64,000 nt of DNA, taken from Phlegmacium glaucopus (taxonomy: Eukaryota; Basidiomycota; Agaricomycetes; Agaricales; Cortinariaceae). Of the stretch, positions 30,999-42,265 are shown piece after piece. Location: assembly GCA_015039465.1 (NCBI GenBank), contig MU130299.1:206476-270475 (forward strand). Direction: 5' to 3'. Below the pieces are notes generated by a model. The model did not search any database. It was not told the origin of the DNA and saw nothing but the letters and a program-made list of their open reading frames with translations. Position 1 is the first letter of the stretch; each line of letters opens with the position of its first letter. The position numbers and the translations under genes are program-made.

Positions 30999-31555
30999 TA
31001 CTCCGTGGTCCGCAATCACTAAAACCGTATGGACGAAGATGTAAGTTGTAGCAAGCGACGTGGACGGTGACTAAGTCTAGGATTATTACTTGAGACCTGA
31101 GGATTGAGACCAGGCAAGGGGTCGGGCGTTGCCCCAGTTGAGCCACGAGGATAAGACCCAGGTGTTTTGTATGGTGATCTTGAGGTCTTACGGCTAGATG
31201 AACGTGGAGGGTGGTGACTGGTACCGCTTCATTTCTTGAAGTTCACCGGGAAAAGAAACTCGGTATTGTTTGAGCCGCTACCCCCGACCCGGTCCGTTGT
31301 CTTACCATGTGATGAACGTAATAAAGGAAAGAAGTTACTTTAAATAGAAGACGCCGGGTAGATATCAACTACAAGACGGGGTTCGTTGCCTATAACGACC
31401 ATTCAGAGTACTTATAGCAAATTGGTAGTTACCAACTGCCAGTCTTGGGTTCCACAATTGTACGCAGAGTTTCGTCCACGTTATGCCATTCGGAAAAAAG
31501 AAACGTTCCAAGCTACTTTGCGAGTAATAAATTAGTGCAAAAGTCCCTTTACGTA
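30999..31555. CDS. Oxalate decarboxylase, signal peptide and first cupin, mirror-reversed
   Basis: Complement-only reading, left to right: ATG at 30999-31001 opens a signal peptide (MRHQALVILAYLLL..SFAAP). Then LWTPNSGPFPSPQRGQLGAP, LELQNADLLAPPTTDHGEVK, WPFSLSHNKLGDGGWARQQN, an intron at 31306-31366, VDVLPQATDIAG, an intron at 31400-31452, VNMRLKAGAIR, an intron at 31487-31545, and EMH at the first cupin's HWH motif. All junctions are canonical and the frame is uninterrupted. It is the N-terminal half of the gene whose C-terminal half is at 29105-29743. Confidence 0.92.
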
Positions 31556-31586
31556 ACATTTAGTCGGTTCAATAGTCAGACCTTAC

Positions 31587-32660
31587 TGAACGAGATGACT
31601 TCCGCTAGAACCACCACTTTGAACCCTATTAGTTGCACATTTTGTCGGCCAGTTACCTGATTCATCTTGGCAGTCAACAAGCCATAGGATCGTATGTATG
31701 ATATCCCGTATGTGTGTCTGATAAAGGGGAAATGGGCAATTCAAGATAATCTGTAGAACGCCCGCTGCCAACAAAACGAAATGAAAACGAATGACCTAAC
31801 AATAAAAAAAAATTACCAACCTACTCCGTGAGCGCCGCCCAGGTAACGTTTACCATGCCATCTCCACATCAACGGTGGTACGGAGCGAGTATCGCGAGAC
31901 TTGAGGTCGGCGGAAAGCAACGAGATATTATTGATTCAATGAGACAAGATAGATCGGTGTCGGAAGTAAATTTTTCTAGCGGACCCTGCACCAAAGCAGA
32001 ATGCGCGTCACCACGGAGAGCCGTTCGAAGGTAAAGAAGAGCATAGAGTAATCTTGCGCGCCCGTACAAAATCTCACATCCATCGTCCTGGTTCTGAATA
32101 TCTTCGTTGCCAGCAGGAGAAACTGCTACTTTTATAGCATAGTCTAAATAATCTTTAGCTGCTTGGAAATCATCGATGATGACTTGTTCAGAGGTGGCGT
32201 GGTTTCGCGCTAGAACCAAGGTGGCGATTCCGAGCTGAGTCTCGATGAACGATAAGCGTGTGGGCCTCGAGTGTATGTGAGCAGAGTTGATAGGATTTTG
32301 GCGTAGCACCCTAACTAAATCCTTATCTGCTGTAGAGAACAAGGTTTTACGCTCTAAGATCTCTTCTGATAGTCGAACGTTTTTCTCCGCAATATGATAC
32401 CCCATAAAAGCAATCCCTTGGGTAGGAAATATTCATTTCAATGAAGTTTCGATATCCGATGTCACGTTTGATTCACCTGCAATCATAAATGCTATCAAAG
32501 CTGCTGATTTTTGTGATCTCTTTGCAATGACGTTGCACAACTGCTAGGTCTCGAAGAAGTGTTGATGATATGGATTTGGTCGTAGATGCCCAGTCTTTCT
32601 CCAAAGCAAAAAGTTCAGTGCTGTGGGCAATGGGATAAAACGAGAATTGATATCAGCCAT
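31587..32660 (-). CDS. LanC-like protein, N-terminal part
   Basis: ATG at 32660 (MADINSRFIPLPTALN). Following exons give QKSAALIAFMIAG, then GIAFMGYHIAEKNVRLSEEI, GCEILYGRARLLYALLYLRT, RWHGKRYLGGAHGVAGVLQI and LVDCQDESGNWPTK, ending at a GTAAGG donor at 31586. GRARLLYALLY and GAHGVAG are the repeated helix-loop features of the LanC/LANCL fold. The rest is in the mirror-reversed block (30508-30880). LanC-like eukaryotic proteins bind zinc and glutathione-type thiols; their fungal role is poorly defined. One frame change between ALNF and the QLCNVIAKRS exon is not resolved and may be an unrecognised intron or an indel. Confidence 0.85.
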
Positions 32661-32667
32661 GCTGACA

Positions 32668-33070
32668 TGCTATCGAGTTGGTCATCGGGTTGACTGGAGG
32701 ATATACGTAGTCCGACACACTCCCCAAATGGGGAAGTTATGAGATGCGACACACCGTGCTTCGGCTGCCTCACGGCAGCCGGAGTTCTAACCACCTAACC
32801 TCCCCAAGACCGCGCTACCGCGCGAAAAGGACATATACCTGTCCCTAACTCTACCGCTAACCTGAAGAAAAACCACTAACACAAACCCCTAACGCTAACC
32901 AGGACCTAGCCAATTACTAGCCCAACCCAAACCCCATCGGCACCTAACCGGCAGACTCGCCGGAGTGTCAAAAACAAGCATCCAATTTGATGGGAGATCA
33001 GCAACACATGTCACTTTGTGACGGTGTCGATGTTCGTATAATACCGTGCTATCGAGTTGGTCATCGGGTT
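32668..33070. repeat. Insertion-like segment between 24-bp direct repeats
   Basis: The same 24 bp (starting TGCTATCGAGTTGGTC) occurs at 32668-32691 and 33047-33070. Between them lie short hairpins (GGCTGCC..GGCAGCC, CGCGCTACCGCGCG) and a C-rich tract with repeated CTAAC. No coding potential. It sits in the divergent promoter region between the LanC-like and EXPERA genes. Confidence 0.6.
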
Positions 33071-33169
33071 AATCCAAATGGTCACGAGGCCTACCGCTGG
33101 TTTAAACGTTTAAGTGTTCCCAAGCCAACATATATCTCCCAACTTCTCACCAACTTCCACGAAACCCAA

Positions 33170-34075
33170 ATGGCCGTCAAAACCCACAGCTGGATTTCAC
33201 TTTGGTTCCTCATCACCGCGCCGGTCATTGCATGGGACGTTAGCTACTGCATGATGCGGTCAGTTGCATTCAAAACTTTCTAACATTGATGTCTATCATT
33301 GACATGCAGTTCAGGCCACGATCAATGAAGGTAGAAGTTTTTTCAACATGAGCGAAACGAGAACGACGCTCAAAAAATATGCTGTATGGTATGTATTAGG
33401 GCGGTGACCTTCATTGGATCTGGCAGCCATATGCAATATACCAGGAGGCGAGTTACTCTTAACTTTATTTAGTCCTCCTTTAGATGGACTCATCATGTTC
33501 CTCTAGGTCGACCATGTACGTTAGAGGTTGTAGAACATTAATTTCTCCGTTCGATCATACATATCCCAGATCTATGGAACGACCTCCTTTCTCTCCCAAA
33601 ACGGATTTACGAATGCTCAATGTACGTGTTCATTCAGGGCAACCCGCCTCTTTTTTGGCCAGTCTTTGACAATCAATACCAGCTCTTCTCAACATTATCG
33701 AAACCCTGGCTAACCTTGCCTACTTATACCTGGCACATATTGCCCAATGGTCTCCTGCTCCTATAATTGGTTTTGGCGCAGCTCTGACGACACTCTCCAA
33801 GACCGTCCTGTACTGGGCTCAGGAGTATTACTGCGGGTTCTGTGAAATTGGACACAACACACTTTGGGATTTGGTCTTCTTCTGGATCATACCGAATGGG
33901 TGCATAGCCCCTTTTCTCTTCTCTTAAGTAGTCTGCGCATCTGCTGACGTTCCCCTATAGGTTATGGATTGTCGTGCCCACCTTCGTTGTATTACAGCTC
34001 GGAAAGGATATCGCTGAGTCTCTCAATCTAGCCGCACGCGCATCCGAAAAAATATCTGCGAGTAAAAGGAAATGA
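33170..34075 (+). CDS. EXPERA-domain membrane protein (emopamil-binding-protein-like)
   Basis: Exon 1 33170-33258 codes MAVKTHSWISLWFLITAPVI followed by AWDVSYCMMR. Exon 2 (33315-33330) gives PRSMK and exon 3 (from 33400) GGDLHWIWQPYAIYQE. VDHVY appears at about 33508-33521, but the region to 33700 has several small exons I could not assign. The distal part reads LLNIIETLANLAYLYLAHIA, YWAQEYYCGFCEIGHNTLWD and FFWIIPNG, then after an intron LWIVVPTFVVLQLGKDIAES and ends SASKRK. The four hydrophobic segments and the RPRS..W.PY pattern fit the EXPERA family (sterol isomerase/TMEM97-like, ER membrane). The basic KRK end could act in ER retention. One donor after YAIYQE appears to be GC rather than GT. 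Confidence 0.75.
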
Positions 34076-35364
34076 ATACATATATCTGAGGTAGTATATG
34101 CTTACTGTAGTACTTATCATGTTCTTTGTGACGAAGCTCAACTTGTGAACCCCTTGTTTATTCTACTATAATTCAGTGGGACAATTAGCTTGGTCACAAA
34201 CATACAAAACGAGGTATTCCAGAACCAGCCGCATCGTAATCTTTTTGGATCCATGTGCTACTATCACACTAGAAAAGACCTTCGCGGCTTCCTGGTTATG
34301 ATCTAAGGTGGTAGGATTGAAATGCATGACTCATCGACTCGGACCTGTAGCCTTTCAGAGGCATCACATCACGCATTCCAAAAGAGTGATCAGATCTCAT
34401 TACGAAAGCACGGAAAACATACATTGAAAATAAGTGAAGCACAGTGTAAATTTGTCGACATAAGTGAGAAATGGAAGGGCATGCGCGGCAGAGCTTTACA
34501 GCCAAGAGCTAGAAGGAACCAGGCGAAAAACAAAAAAAAGGGCCTTCGCAAGATTTGCCTGCAGGTGGAGGACAGAGAAGGTCAGGATAAAAGGTATCAA
34601 AGACCAGCTTATCACGATGTGCCCAGAGTGGCAGAACACAGGGTCAATTCGGCGCAGAAAGAAGCAGGGTCACCAATGAAGCAGACGTCATCACGAAAAA
34701 AATTGCAAAAGGGACACGGGTTATCACTAAAGAGGTTGAAGGGACATTTAAATGAGATACTACAAGCCACGATTGAGCACAAAATTTGTAAGGCGTTGGA
34801 AAAAAGTGGGCCTCACACTTTGTCGAGAAGCACTCTGATCGGCGCGCATCCCACTGGTGTGGTCATCCCTTAAAGAAAAATACCGCGAATCGACTATTCT
34901 GTAATGGATACGGCAAGCTGTGGAGTGGAGATGTTTTCTATACAACTCAACCCTGGAGATCGAGGAGCAGGGAAAAAGAGCGAGGAAGCGACAGGAACAT
35001 GCGATGGTCGTGGAAGGAAAGCTCGTAACGAGGAAGTACGGAAGCTCTACCAAGGCCGCCGTCAAATATGTGAAGCCGAACGTGATCTCGCGAAAGAAGA
35101 AAGAAAACGATGGGAAAAACCAAAGCAGAGTTTACTCGAGAAACCTGTTCCAAGACCAAAGAAGCCAGACGACGGTGAAGCTGACTCGGACGAGGAGGAT
35201 GAGGATGAAGACTTGATGAGAATAGATTTGGTGTTATCTCCTGTGACGTGACGTGTCCAACTACTAATTATATACACAAGGACAGCGATCTACCAAGTAT
35301 ACTACCGCGACTCAGAAGCTCTCAGAAGACACAGCATGGTGACTATATACACTAATTTTCCAGC
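34076..35364. other. Stretch with unassigned plus-strand frames
   Basis: Frames at 34322-34873 and 34904-35251 are very Lys/Arg-rich; the second ends KPDDGEADSDEEDEDEDLMR. They could be the remains of a basic nuclear protein, but no domain is recognisable and no consistent exon structure was found. I do not call a gene. Confidence 0.35.
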
Positions 35365-37780
35365 CTACAAATAACCACGGCACTGACTTGAGCCGCACAA
35401 ACAAGGTATAGCTCCTTCCGGAACCGCCTCCGGTCTTTTCCCTTTCTTCTTCTTGCTTTTCTGGAGTGCTTGTTGCGCAGCCTTTGGATCGTAATCAAAA
35501 GTAAACTCTGTGCGAGCAGGAATATCGCATGATGCGACGAATACAATGAAAGGCATCCCTGTCTATTAAACAACTCAAATAAACACGCAAGGAGATACTT
35601 ATCGGAAAGACATACGCCTGGAGGGGTGTCGTGCACAACAAGGTATATCCCCAAATTTGGAGAACATGAATGGCTGGGATTTTATGGTTAGCAAAATTCA
35701 AGACATGATAAGAGATAATTGAGCAAACTTGATAAATCGAGTCCAATTCCCTAAAAAAATAATTCAATATATGTTGTAAAACGGAGGTCTTAGGGGCCGT
35801 ACCGTGGAGCCTTGAATCGACAGTGAATCTTTGATGTGCAAGCTCCCTATCTTCGCCTTCATCGCCATCGAGGTCAAAACAATATGAAGTCAAGGAACCA
35901 CATGCAGCTTCCCGTTTTCTGGAGGGAAATAAGTGACATGGGATGCATGCTATTAAAAAAAAAAAAGAAGAAAAAAAAAGAAGGAATTACATTACAAGCC
36001 TGTAGAGTGACCGAAATATCAGATAATTGTACTGCAGTTGTAAAGAAGGAGAGAAGAGGCAAACCCTGAATATAAACCAACAACTTTGCCATATTTCACA
36101 TTGATAAGTGGTCTCACACCCCATCCTCGTTGAGAACTTTTAAATATCTCGATCGGGATGTCTCGGGGGCGTTGTGAAACTCGATTTTTGCAGCTATAAA
36201 GGCTACATGAGCAAAGCTACAGAGAGAATGTCAATACGCATGCCTTGGGATGAATCCAGAAGCCCTACTTACTTTATTGCATTCGATAACTTCTGTTCCA
36301 GGACCAAGACCAAAATCAAAAAATCCCTATATCATAAGTGAGATCTAAGATTCAGAGATAAAACAAAGACAGAATGTAATCCAACCGAACGTGTATATGC
36401 GAATGTACGATTCCCATCATCATCCACGATTTCAGATGCGTCTTGACAACTACAAAGAGCAGCATCAAGGCATTCGTGGCAAGAACACGTCACCAGAAAA
36501 TCATCTGATGGTTTCCTAACACCAGGCGCACTATATTGAGATTAGGTAAATTAAATAAACGTCAGAGGAGTCATTACGAATAAAGGATGAATTAGTTGAA
36601 CTCAACAATTTATAGCTGGCTTCGAGATAGCAGAAATTAGGGCCGATTGGGGGGATAGCTTCATCATCAACATTATTATAGAAGGATATTGGTGCAGCAC
36701 CCTGTTTTTCTGCTTTAGTAGTCCATAGATTTTGAAGTTTCATGCGTCTATGCAGTCTGATTGTGAGATGTATTCGCATATTAAAAATATTAGCTAATAA
36801 TAACCGTATATCAGGCGTTTCGATGACTTGAGCAGGCCGGCTTCGTGATGTAGAAGGACTCATATGGGATGGGCGGACAGCAGAGGCGAACGACGATTCA
36901 GAATCTGGAGATTCAATGCGCTTCCTGCTGCGTTTCATCGGTGAGCGCATCACGGGGGATTCGCCTGAATCTAAGCGATCTATAGATGAAATGCTGCTGG
37001 GTAAAGTTTTGAGCGTTGTAGACGGCGAAAATCTGCTAGAACGAGAAGAGGATGTTGGTGTAGATACGCTGGTGATGGACGGCATATGTAGTCTCGACTG
37101 GCTTCTAAGGAGAGTAGATGTCGATGAACTTGCAGATGGGATTTCAGTCTTTGTCCGGGTGCTTTGTCGCTGGGTTCTTAAACTATAGGAAATAGGCAGG
37201 TTACCAATGTCTATCTGATGTCGCACATGATTTCGCTTCATCTCTTCCAAGAAATTCGGCTGAGGACGTGCTTTCAATCGTTTCGCCTTCTCTTGGTCTG
37301 CCTGATTACGGAGGTGAGTTGATGTATTGTGAATATCCGTCGTGTGGAGAATCTCAATTTCGAGAGAAGCGGCAGCCTTTGCCTGGCGAAGGTAACGTTG
37401 TGTAGTATTCCATGACGCTTTAGAGAGCGTAGATCCATCCTCCCAAGTTGTCTTCGTGCCATCGGCGCGGCTCCAGTCATCCCATCGAACCTGTGGACCT
37501 TGATGAGCAGGAATAGAAGTGATATCTAGGATATTGGCGTTTGTTACCTCGTACCTAAGGATTTAATGATTGAACGATCTAGAAACAATGAAGGAGTCGA
37601 TGAGACGCACCAGATATTTCCAAAACCATCAACTTCCTCTCCAATAATCTGGTACTGCCATTCCTGTCCCACATCAACGTCACTGAACGACTCTTCTGGA
37701 GGCTCCGAGGCTCTCCACCAGCCCTTGCCTTTCCGCACAGGGGAAGAACTAGATTCGCTGTCAGTGCTCGGTTCATCCAT
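35365..37780 (-). CDS. Chromodomain and SET-domain histone H3K9 methyltransferase (SUV39/Clr4-like)
   Basis: ATG at 37780; stop at 35365-35367. Order: acidic/Ser leader, chromodomain (EWQYQIIGEEVDGFGNIW, intron, YEV.., VRWDDWSRADGTKTTWED), a long Ser-rich linker, a conserved helix-rich segment (RIHLTIRLHRRMKLQNLW), pre-SET Cys cluster (VTCSCHECLDAALCSCQ), SET pieces with short introns (GFFDFGLGPGTEVIECNK, VDSRLHG, PFIVFVASCDIPARTEFTFD) and a post-SET CLCGSSQCRGYL. The FxFDY-type tyrosine and the post-SET Cys support catalytic competence. It would methylate H3K9 to nucleate heterochromatin, which in fungi silences transposons. Eight or more small introns; a few exon borders are approximate. 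The A/T run (35955-35981) lies in an intron. Confidence 0.88.
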
Positions 37781-38083
37781 GTTGTATAACGCCTAGTCAT
37801 TCATAAGTTCTAAATGAATAGGTAACTAAGTACGTACTGTCCAATCAAAAGGCTCGATTAAGACCTTGAAGAACCTGATGATCACATGATGCGTAACGCG
37901 ACGCGTTTCAATGTCATTCAAATTGTCAGAATTATCTTTACATAAGAAAACGGAGCTATACGATGATAAGAGCAAACCAAAATGCAGAGAACCGTATAGT
38001 CAGCAGCTATTTTTCAAAAATATTTCTGGATATGATAGAAGTGTGCTCTCGTCAAGTTGTTCTTCTTGGAAATCCAGAGTCGG
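37781..38083. other. Intergenic stretch
   Basis: Promoter side of the methyltransferase gene and 3' side of the next minus gene. A short plus frame (37911-38102) has no recognisable pattern. Confidence 0.5.
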
Positions 38084-38084
38084 T

Positions 38085-38472
38085 TGTCAAGCCGGTGGGT
38101 AGACCTCGAGCAAAATGAACTGCCGGGCATATGCTCCTCCAACAGTATATTTATCGAACTTGATTTGGGCAGTGATACGGTCCAATGGACCGGTTGAAGG
38201 ACCTATATAAAAAACACAATAACACTGGTAACAACAACCAAGGTCAATCATGATCATGCCAGTTAAAACACGGACCGGACTTGCAAAAATATGAGATCAA
38301 GAGATAGGCAGTTAGTTCGCTTGGAATGAGAGGGGATCTGACAAGCCACTAAGACTGAAGGAAATAAGTAGCCCAGTATTTTGAAATCTGCCAGCCGCTG
38401 AGTGGCAAAATCGGATAATTCCTCGGTCTGTAAATAAACGTTGGGAATACGTTGGGTTCCGTGGTCGGTCAT
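38085..38472 (-). CDS. Hypothetical small protein with one or two introns
   Basis: Minus strand from MTDHGTQRIPNVYLQTEELS at 38472, followed by DFATQRLADFKILGYLFPSV. A later exon reads GPSTGPLDRITAQIKFDKYT, VGGAYARQFILLEVYPPA and stops at about 38085, after an intron ending TTATATAG. Both pieces have coding-like composition and are linked by splice-like signals. The middle is unresolved. Family not recognised. Confidence 0.45.
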
Positions 38473-40324
38473 TCCTTTATGTAGTATGTTGTCAGTGGCC
38501 TCATATTAGTAGCAAAAAGAACGGGTAAGATGTGATTCGGCCGCATCAATTCCCTACCTTGTTCAAGCTACAGAAGCCTATCCGAGTCCATGCTAGGTCA
38601 ACGTAGCGCCATATCCATAGCGCCATATAGCAAGTTAGAATTTCCGGTAGTCTCGTATCAAGATCGTACAGAGAGGGGCTTGGATTCAAGTTGAGCCAAG
38701 AATTTCCGGTTGCATGGGCAATTTTACTAGTAACGACCATCCTCATCCGTGTCCATCGCATGAGTGTACGATATTAACTTCAGCTGTGATAGTGTGCAAG
38801 GGCTCCTGAAGGTATGACCAAGTAGAAGAACTGAATTCAGCGAACGTTGGACGTTGAATATCAAATCTTATTTCTCGATGAAGAAAAGTGTTGAAGAAAC
38901 CACTACTCATGTCCAACCGCTCTAAGAACCAAACATCATTTTTATTTCCTCGAATGAGAATAAAATTGGAATTACTGGTTTGACAAGCACCGGTAGCATA
39001 TTAATTAAGTAGGTTTTAGCGAGCATAACCCGTGGCTGTCCGTTTCAAGAGCACGTCACTCTAGTGCTTTCTAATTCCCGATTGTTCAGGGTGTCGTCCC
39101 GGTAACCGACCTATTGGTATTCATGATGGTAACAGAAGATATTCAAATTTAAGTCAAATTATACCAGGAGTTCACAAGTTCAATGCACCATTTTGATCCA
39201 TAGTAACAAGTACAGTAGCCCGCAAGTACTTCTGATAGTGTGCAAAGGCGCTTAGGAGTCTCGTCACCTGAGGATAAGCCAATTCAACATTTTTGGAAAG
39301 CTGATGAAGTCCAAACTGGTTAGCCTGGGGATTGAGAACGGTGAAGAAGACTCGACCGTTTTGAGACACATTTCATATTCAACATTTTCCCTTGTATCCA
39401 AAGGAAATCTTCCGGGGGATAGAACCGAAAGACAGTCGACATGGAGTCGGAGGTTTACTAACTCTTTTTTTGTACTGCATGTCCCACGTCCATAAGAGTA
39501 AAAGAATTTAAATCGTCAGTTTGAAAAATAGAAGTGTAAGCACGCGTTTCTCTCGCAGTCATCGAAGCGGGGACCGTGAGGATACGTGTGGTGGGCTCCG
39601 TTGGATATACATCGAACACAGTATATTTGCGGATTCGATGGCATCACCAGCCTCCAGGATGTAGTATTTCGAATCTTCCTTGTCTTTCCGAACTTTGTAG
39701 AACAGACGTCCCCGACTACGAGCTTTTCCTTTGAATAAATTCTATCTTTATTCCCACCTTCGTAGTGTGGATTCTGCCTGCGGCCTGATGACCCGTTTGA
39801 TAAGTGCATGAGAAATGGTTGGTGATTATTTTTGGGAGGAGAGTCACTCGGCAAGGGGGTGGATTTTGTGTAAAGATATCGGAGTAAGTAATGGTAGGTA
39901 TCAATGGTTGAAAGCCGTGAGAATTTGAAGCAACGCTCTGGTAAACACTTCTCTTCCGTTTTCTTCTCTTCGCCAGTTCGTTGGAACCGCACGGCGTCAG
40001 TAACACATACGAGCCGAAGGCCATTGCGTAATAATTTGATAAAATTTCAGATATTCTTTCCCCCCACTCTTCCGTCGCCCCAGATGTCTACATCTCGGTC
40101 GGCAGGAATAGGTCTGGGATGCTGAAACCGCGGACACCATGTGCGAGAAAAATATCTTTATCCAATCTTTATCTACCTAAATGAGAGCCAGAACAACAAT
40201 CGAAGACTACCGTCTAGAAAAATAGATGGTGCCACTTTTTTAAAAAAAGATTAGCATGGAACAGACGTTTTAGAATCCTAATTATATTGTCGCGATTAGC
40301 CAGAGCTAGACGATTGAGAGTATG
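38473..40324. other. Stretch with unresolved minus-strand coding fragments
   Basis: Minus frames with coding-like pieces (EEWGERISEILSNYYAMAFG near 40040, GRLFYKVRKDKEDSKYYILE near 39700, NQFGLHQLSKNVELAYPQVT near 39290) change frame repeatedly. It could be one decayed or many-intron gene from about 40085 to 39175. No domain recognised. Confidence 0.35.
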
Positions 40325-41370
40325 TCAATGGTGCGATGAGGCGGTCCCGTAATCATAAGAAATGAGCATCTGAATTTTTGTTATTAGAACCTCCTGTATC
40401 AGGTGCACGGTGGCTTCGCCTCCAGGGCCAGCATTATAAATCAAAATTGCATCATCCGGCGGTTGAATGAGATCAGTGTGTAGGAGATTCGCGAGTGCCG
40501 CTATCATCGCAACTCTAGTCGCCTGTGAGTTTCGCAGCCTGCCATGTTTCGAATACGAGACTTTGGAACAGATGTTAATTTCCCAGGTAACCCCGAATAT
40601 AGCCTCCGCATCTGCAACAGCACCATTGAGGTCTCTCAGATCCAAAAGTCGCATACGTGTTTATTCCAACAATAAGAACGAATAGCGTTAACAGAGTATT
40701 TGATCTTGGAAATTTTTGAGAAGATGTCTAAAAATTTAGTATTGAATTGACGTTCACTCATTGGGTGTCTTCGGGTTTACGCTACTGCTCGAGGTTCGAA
40801 GCCTCAAAGAATAATGTCTGAAATAATGCTTACTTTGTCCCGCGAAACTAGTCACTAACGTTCTCAGGCATCGGCATTGAGCTAACTCGAAATTAGAGGC
40901 AATTATTATCATGTACTCACTTCGTCGACCTCCAGGACATCAGCGTAATCGCCATCATTGTGGCGTTGAAACGAGGATAGATTCACACTGATCGTTTGTC
41001 GGGAATTGCGTCGCCGTTCAGTTATACTGGGTCGGTGGTATCGATGAAGGAAAATAAAGATTCTTTTGGATCCCAGAGGATTGGAAGAATTAGAACAGAT
41101 CTGATATCTCGGGGCGTCTAAAGAGGCATAACGAGAAGCAAGCTACTGCTGGCAGGATACATAAGAATCAGCGATATAACGGACGACTGCCCTGCTTCAG
41201 GGATCTTTATCAAGCACGTACTTTGAGCAGCATTCGGGGATATACCCCAGGTCTTAAGTAAATCTCGCTCGCAATTGAACCACCGAATACATTTGAGCTT
41301 GCATGGATAGCATGAAGCAAGAAGTGGACACAGCGTGCGAGGGTAACAGGGATGGCTGACCATTGTCAAT
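40325..41370 (-). CDS. Hypothetical multi-exon gene, incomplete model
   Basis: The 3' exon (40654-40325) reads MRLLDLRDLNGAVADAEAIF, RNSQATRVAMIAALANLLHT and PPDDAILIYNAGPGGEATVH to a stop. An upstream exon near 40985-40920 gives ISVNLSSFQRHNDGDYADVL, with a GTGAGT donor at about 40918. A further exon near 41365-41225 reads ARCVHFLLHAIHASSNVFGG and YLRPGVYPRMLLK before a GTACGT donor. These look like parts of one basidiomycete protein. I could not join them with confidence and do not recognise the family. Confidence 0.4.
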
Positions 41371-42265
41371 GATAACGTTCGCTCCGCCACATATCTCCTA
41401 ATCCTATTCACCTAGTTTGCTAAGTCGTTAGAATGTTTCGACGACAGTACTAGTAGTAAATCGTGAGTAAATGAGATAAATTTAGCGCCAAAAGTCGTTT
41501 GTCTCGGAATTTATAATTTACCTGTCTGTGGAGTGCAAAACTTAGCGTGTTACATGCACGCTTGTTAAAGAGCCTGACAATTCAAACAACGGTCAAAAGT
41601 TAGAACGTCTCTCAATGTCAATATGATTTACCTTTGCTGTATATAGTAAGCTGCCAGCAGTGCTCTCTTTCCTTAATCACCGACAACTTCGGAGGAAAAA
41701 TAAAAGGTACAGAGTTCTTCTGGCCATGAGCTGGGATTTTGCACGAGCTCCGTCGAATCGCATCACCGCTCGTTTTTCTTGGCTATGACCACGCAAGGAA
41801 TCTTACACGTACATAATAGTCCCGAGGTCAGCGATGATGAAACAACAGGACGCTAATAGGGCAGCACACTTTTTTTGAACAATCCTGTCAAAAAAGTTGA
41901 ATGCAGATTTCCCGATGGCCCTCAGAATCCTTATGGAATTAAGAAAGCCCAAAGCCCCAACCACATCGTATTCAATCTGTCTGTCACCTAAGATACTTTT
42001 GCGGCATTAGGAATCGCCGGCGGCAGTGGTGATTCAGGAAGCCCACAACAATTCAATATTCAATACCCATATCTGTATATTTAGCTGCCCTTTCGATCCC
42101 AGATCTGGCAATCTCATTGATTAATGACGGGAGAGGAGAATTGCAGGACTACTGACAGCAATTCCGGGTTTAAAAGGTCAGTCTTTCGGTATCCTGACTA
42201 CTCCAACACCCCCCTCCCCTAAAGTATTCTCTATCCTCTAACTTTTCAGCGCTATTCTTTGAGAG
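41371..42265. other. Intergenic stretch
   Basis: No gene seen. 42190-42265 is C/T-rich and probably the promoter/leader of the gene at 42266. Confidence 0.5.

Larger units (their letters stand above)
30508..31556. other. Mirror-reversed sequence block 2 (complement-only coding)
   Basis: Complement without reversal, read left to right, gives: an intron end TTTGATAG; LanC-like exons; a stop; then the ATG, signal peptide and first three and a half exons of an oxalate decarboxylase with proper GTAAGT/GTAAGC donors and TCAG/TTTTCAG acceptors. On either true strand the stretch has no such content. Reversing the string in place joins the LanC-like intron at 31586 and the gap at 29743 correctly. The right edge lies between 31556 and 31586. 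Confidence 0.95.

Noticed and set aside
29735..31556. Direct fusion of LanC-like and oxalate decarboxylase genes, or a single-cupin decarboxylase with a spurious gap
   Set aside because: The two GCAT junctions code E-M-H (cupin 1) and E-L-H (cupin 2), so they are different motifs; the gap must hold the missing middle of a bicupin.
32850..32960. Telomere-like (CTAACCC)n array
   Set aside because: The CTAAC motifs are irregular and interspersed; there is no uniform hexamer or heptamer repeat.
34322..34873. 183-codon Lys/Arg-rich plus ORF as a gene
   Set aside because: No domain, odd composition and no consistent splice structure with neighbouring frames.
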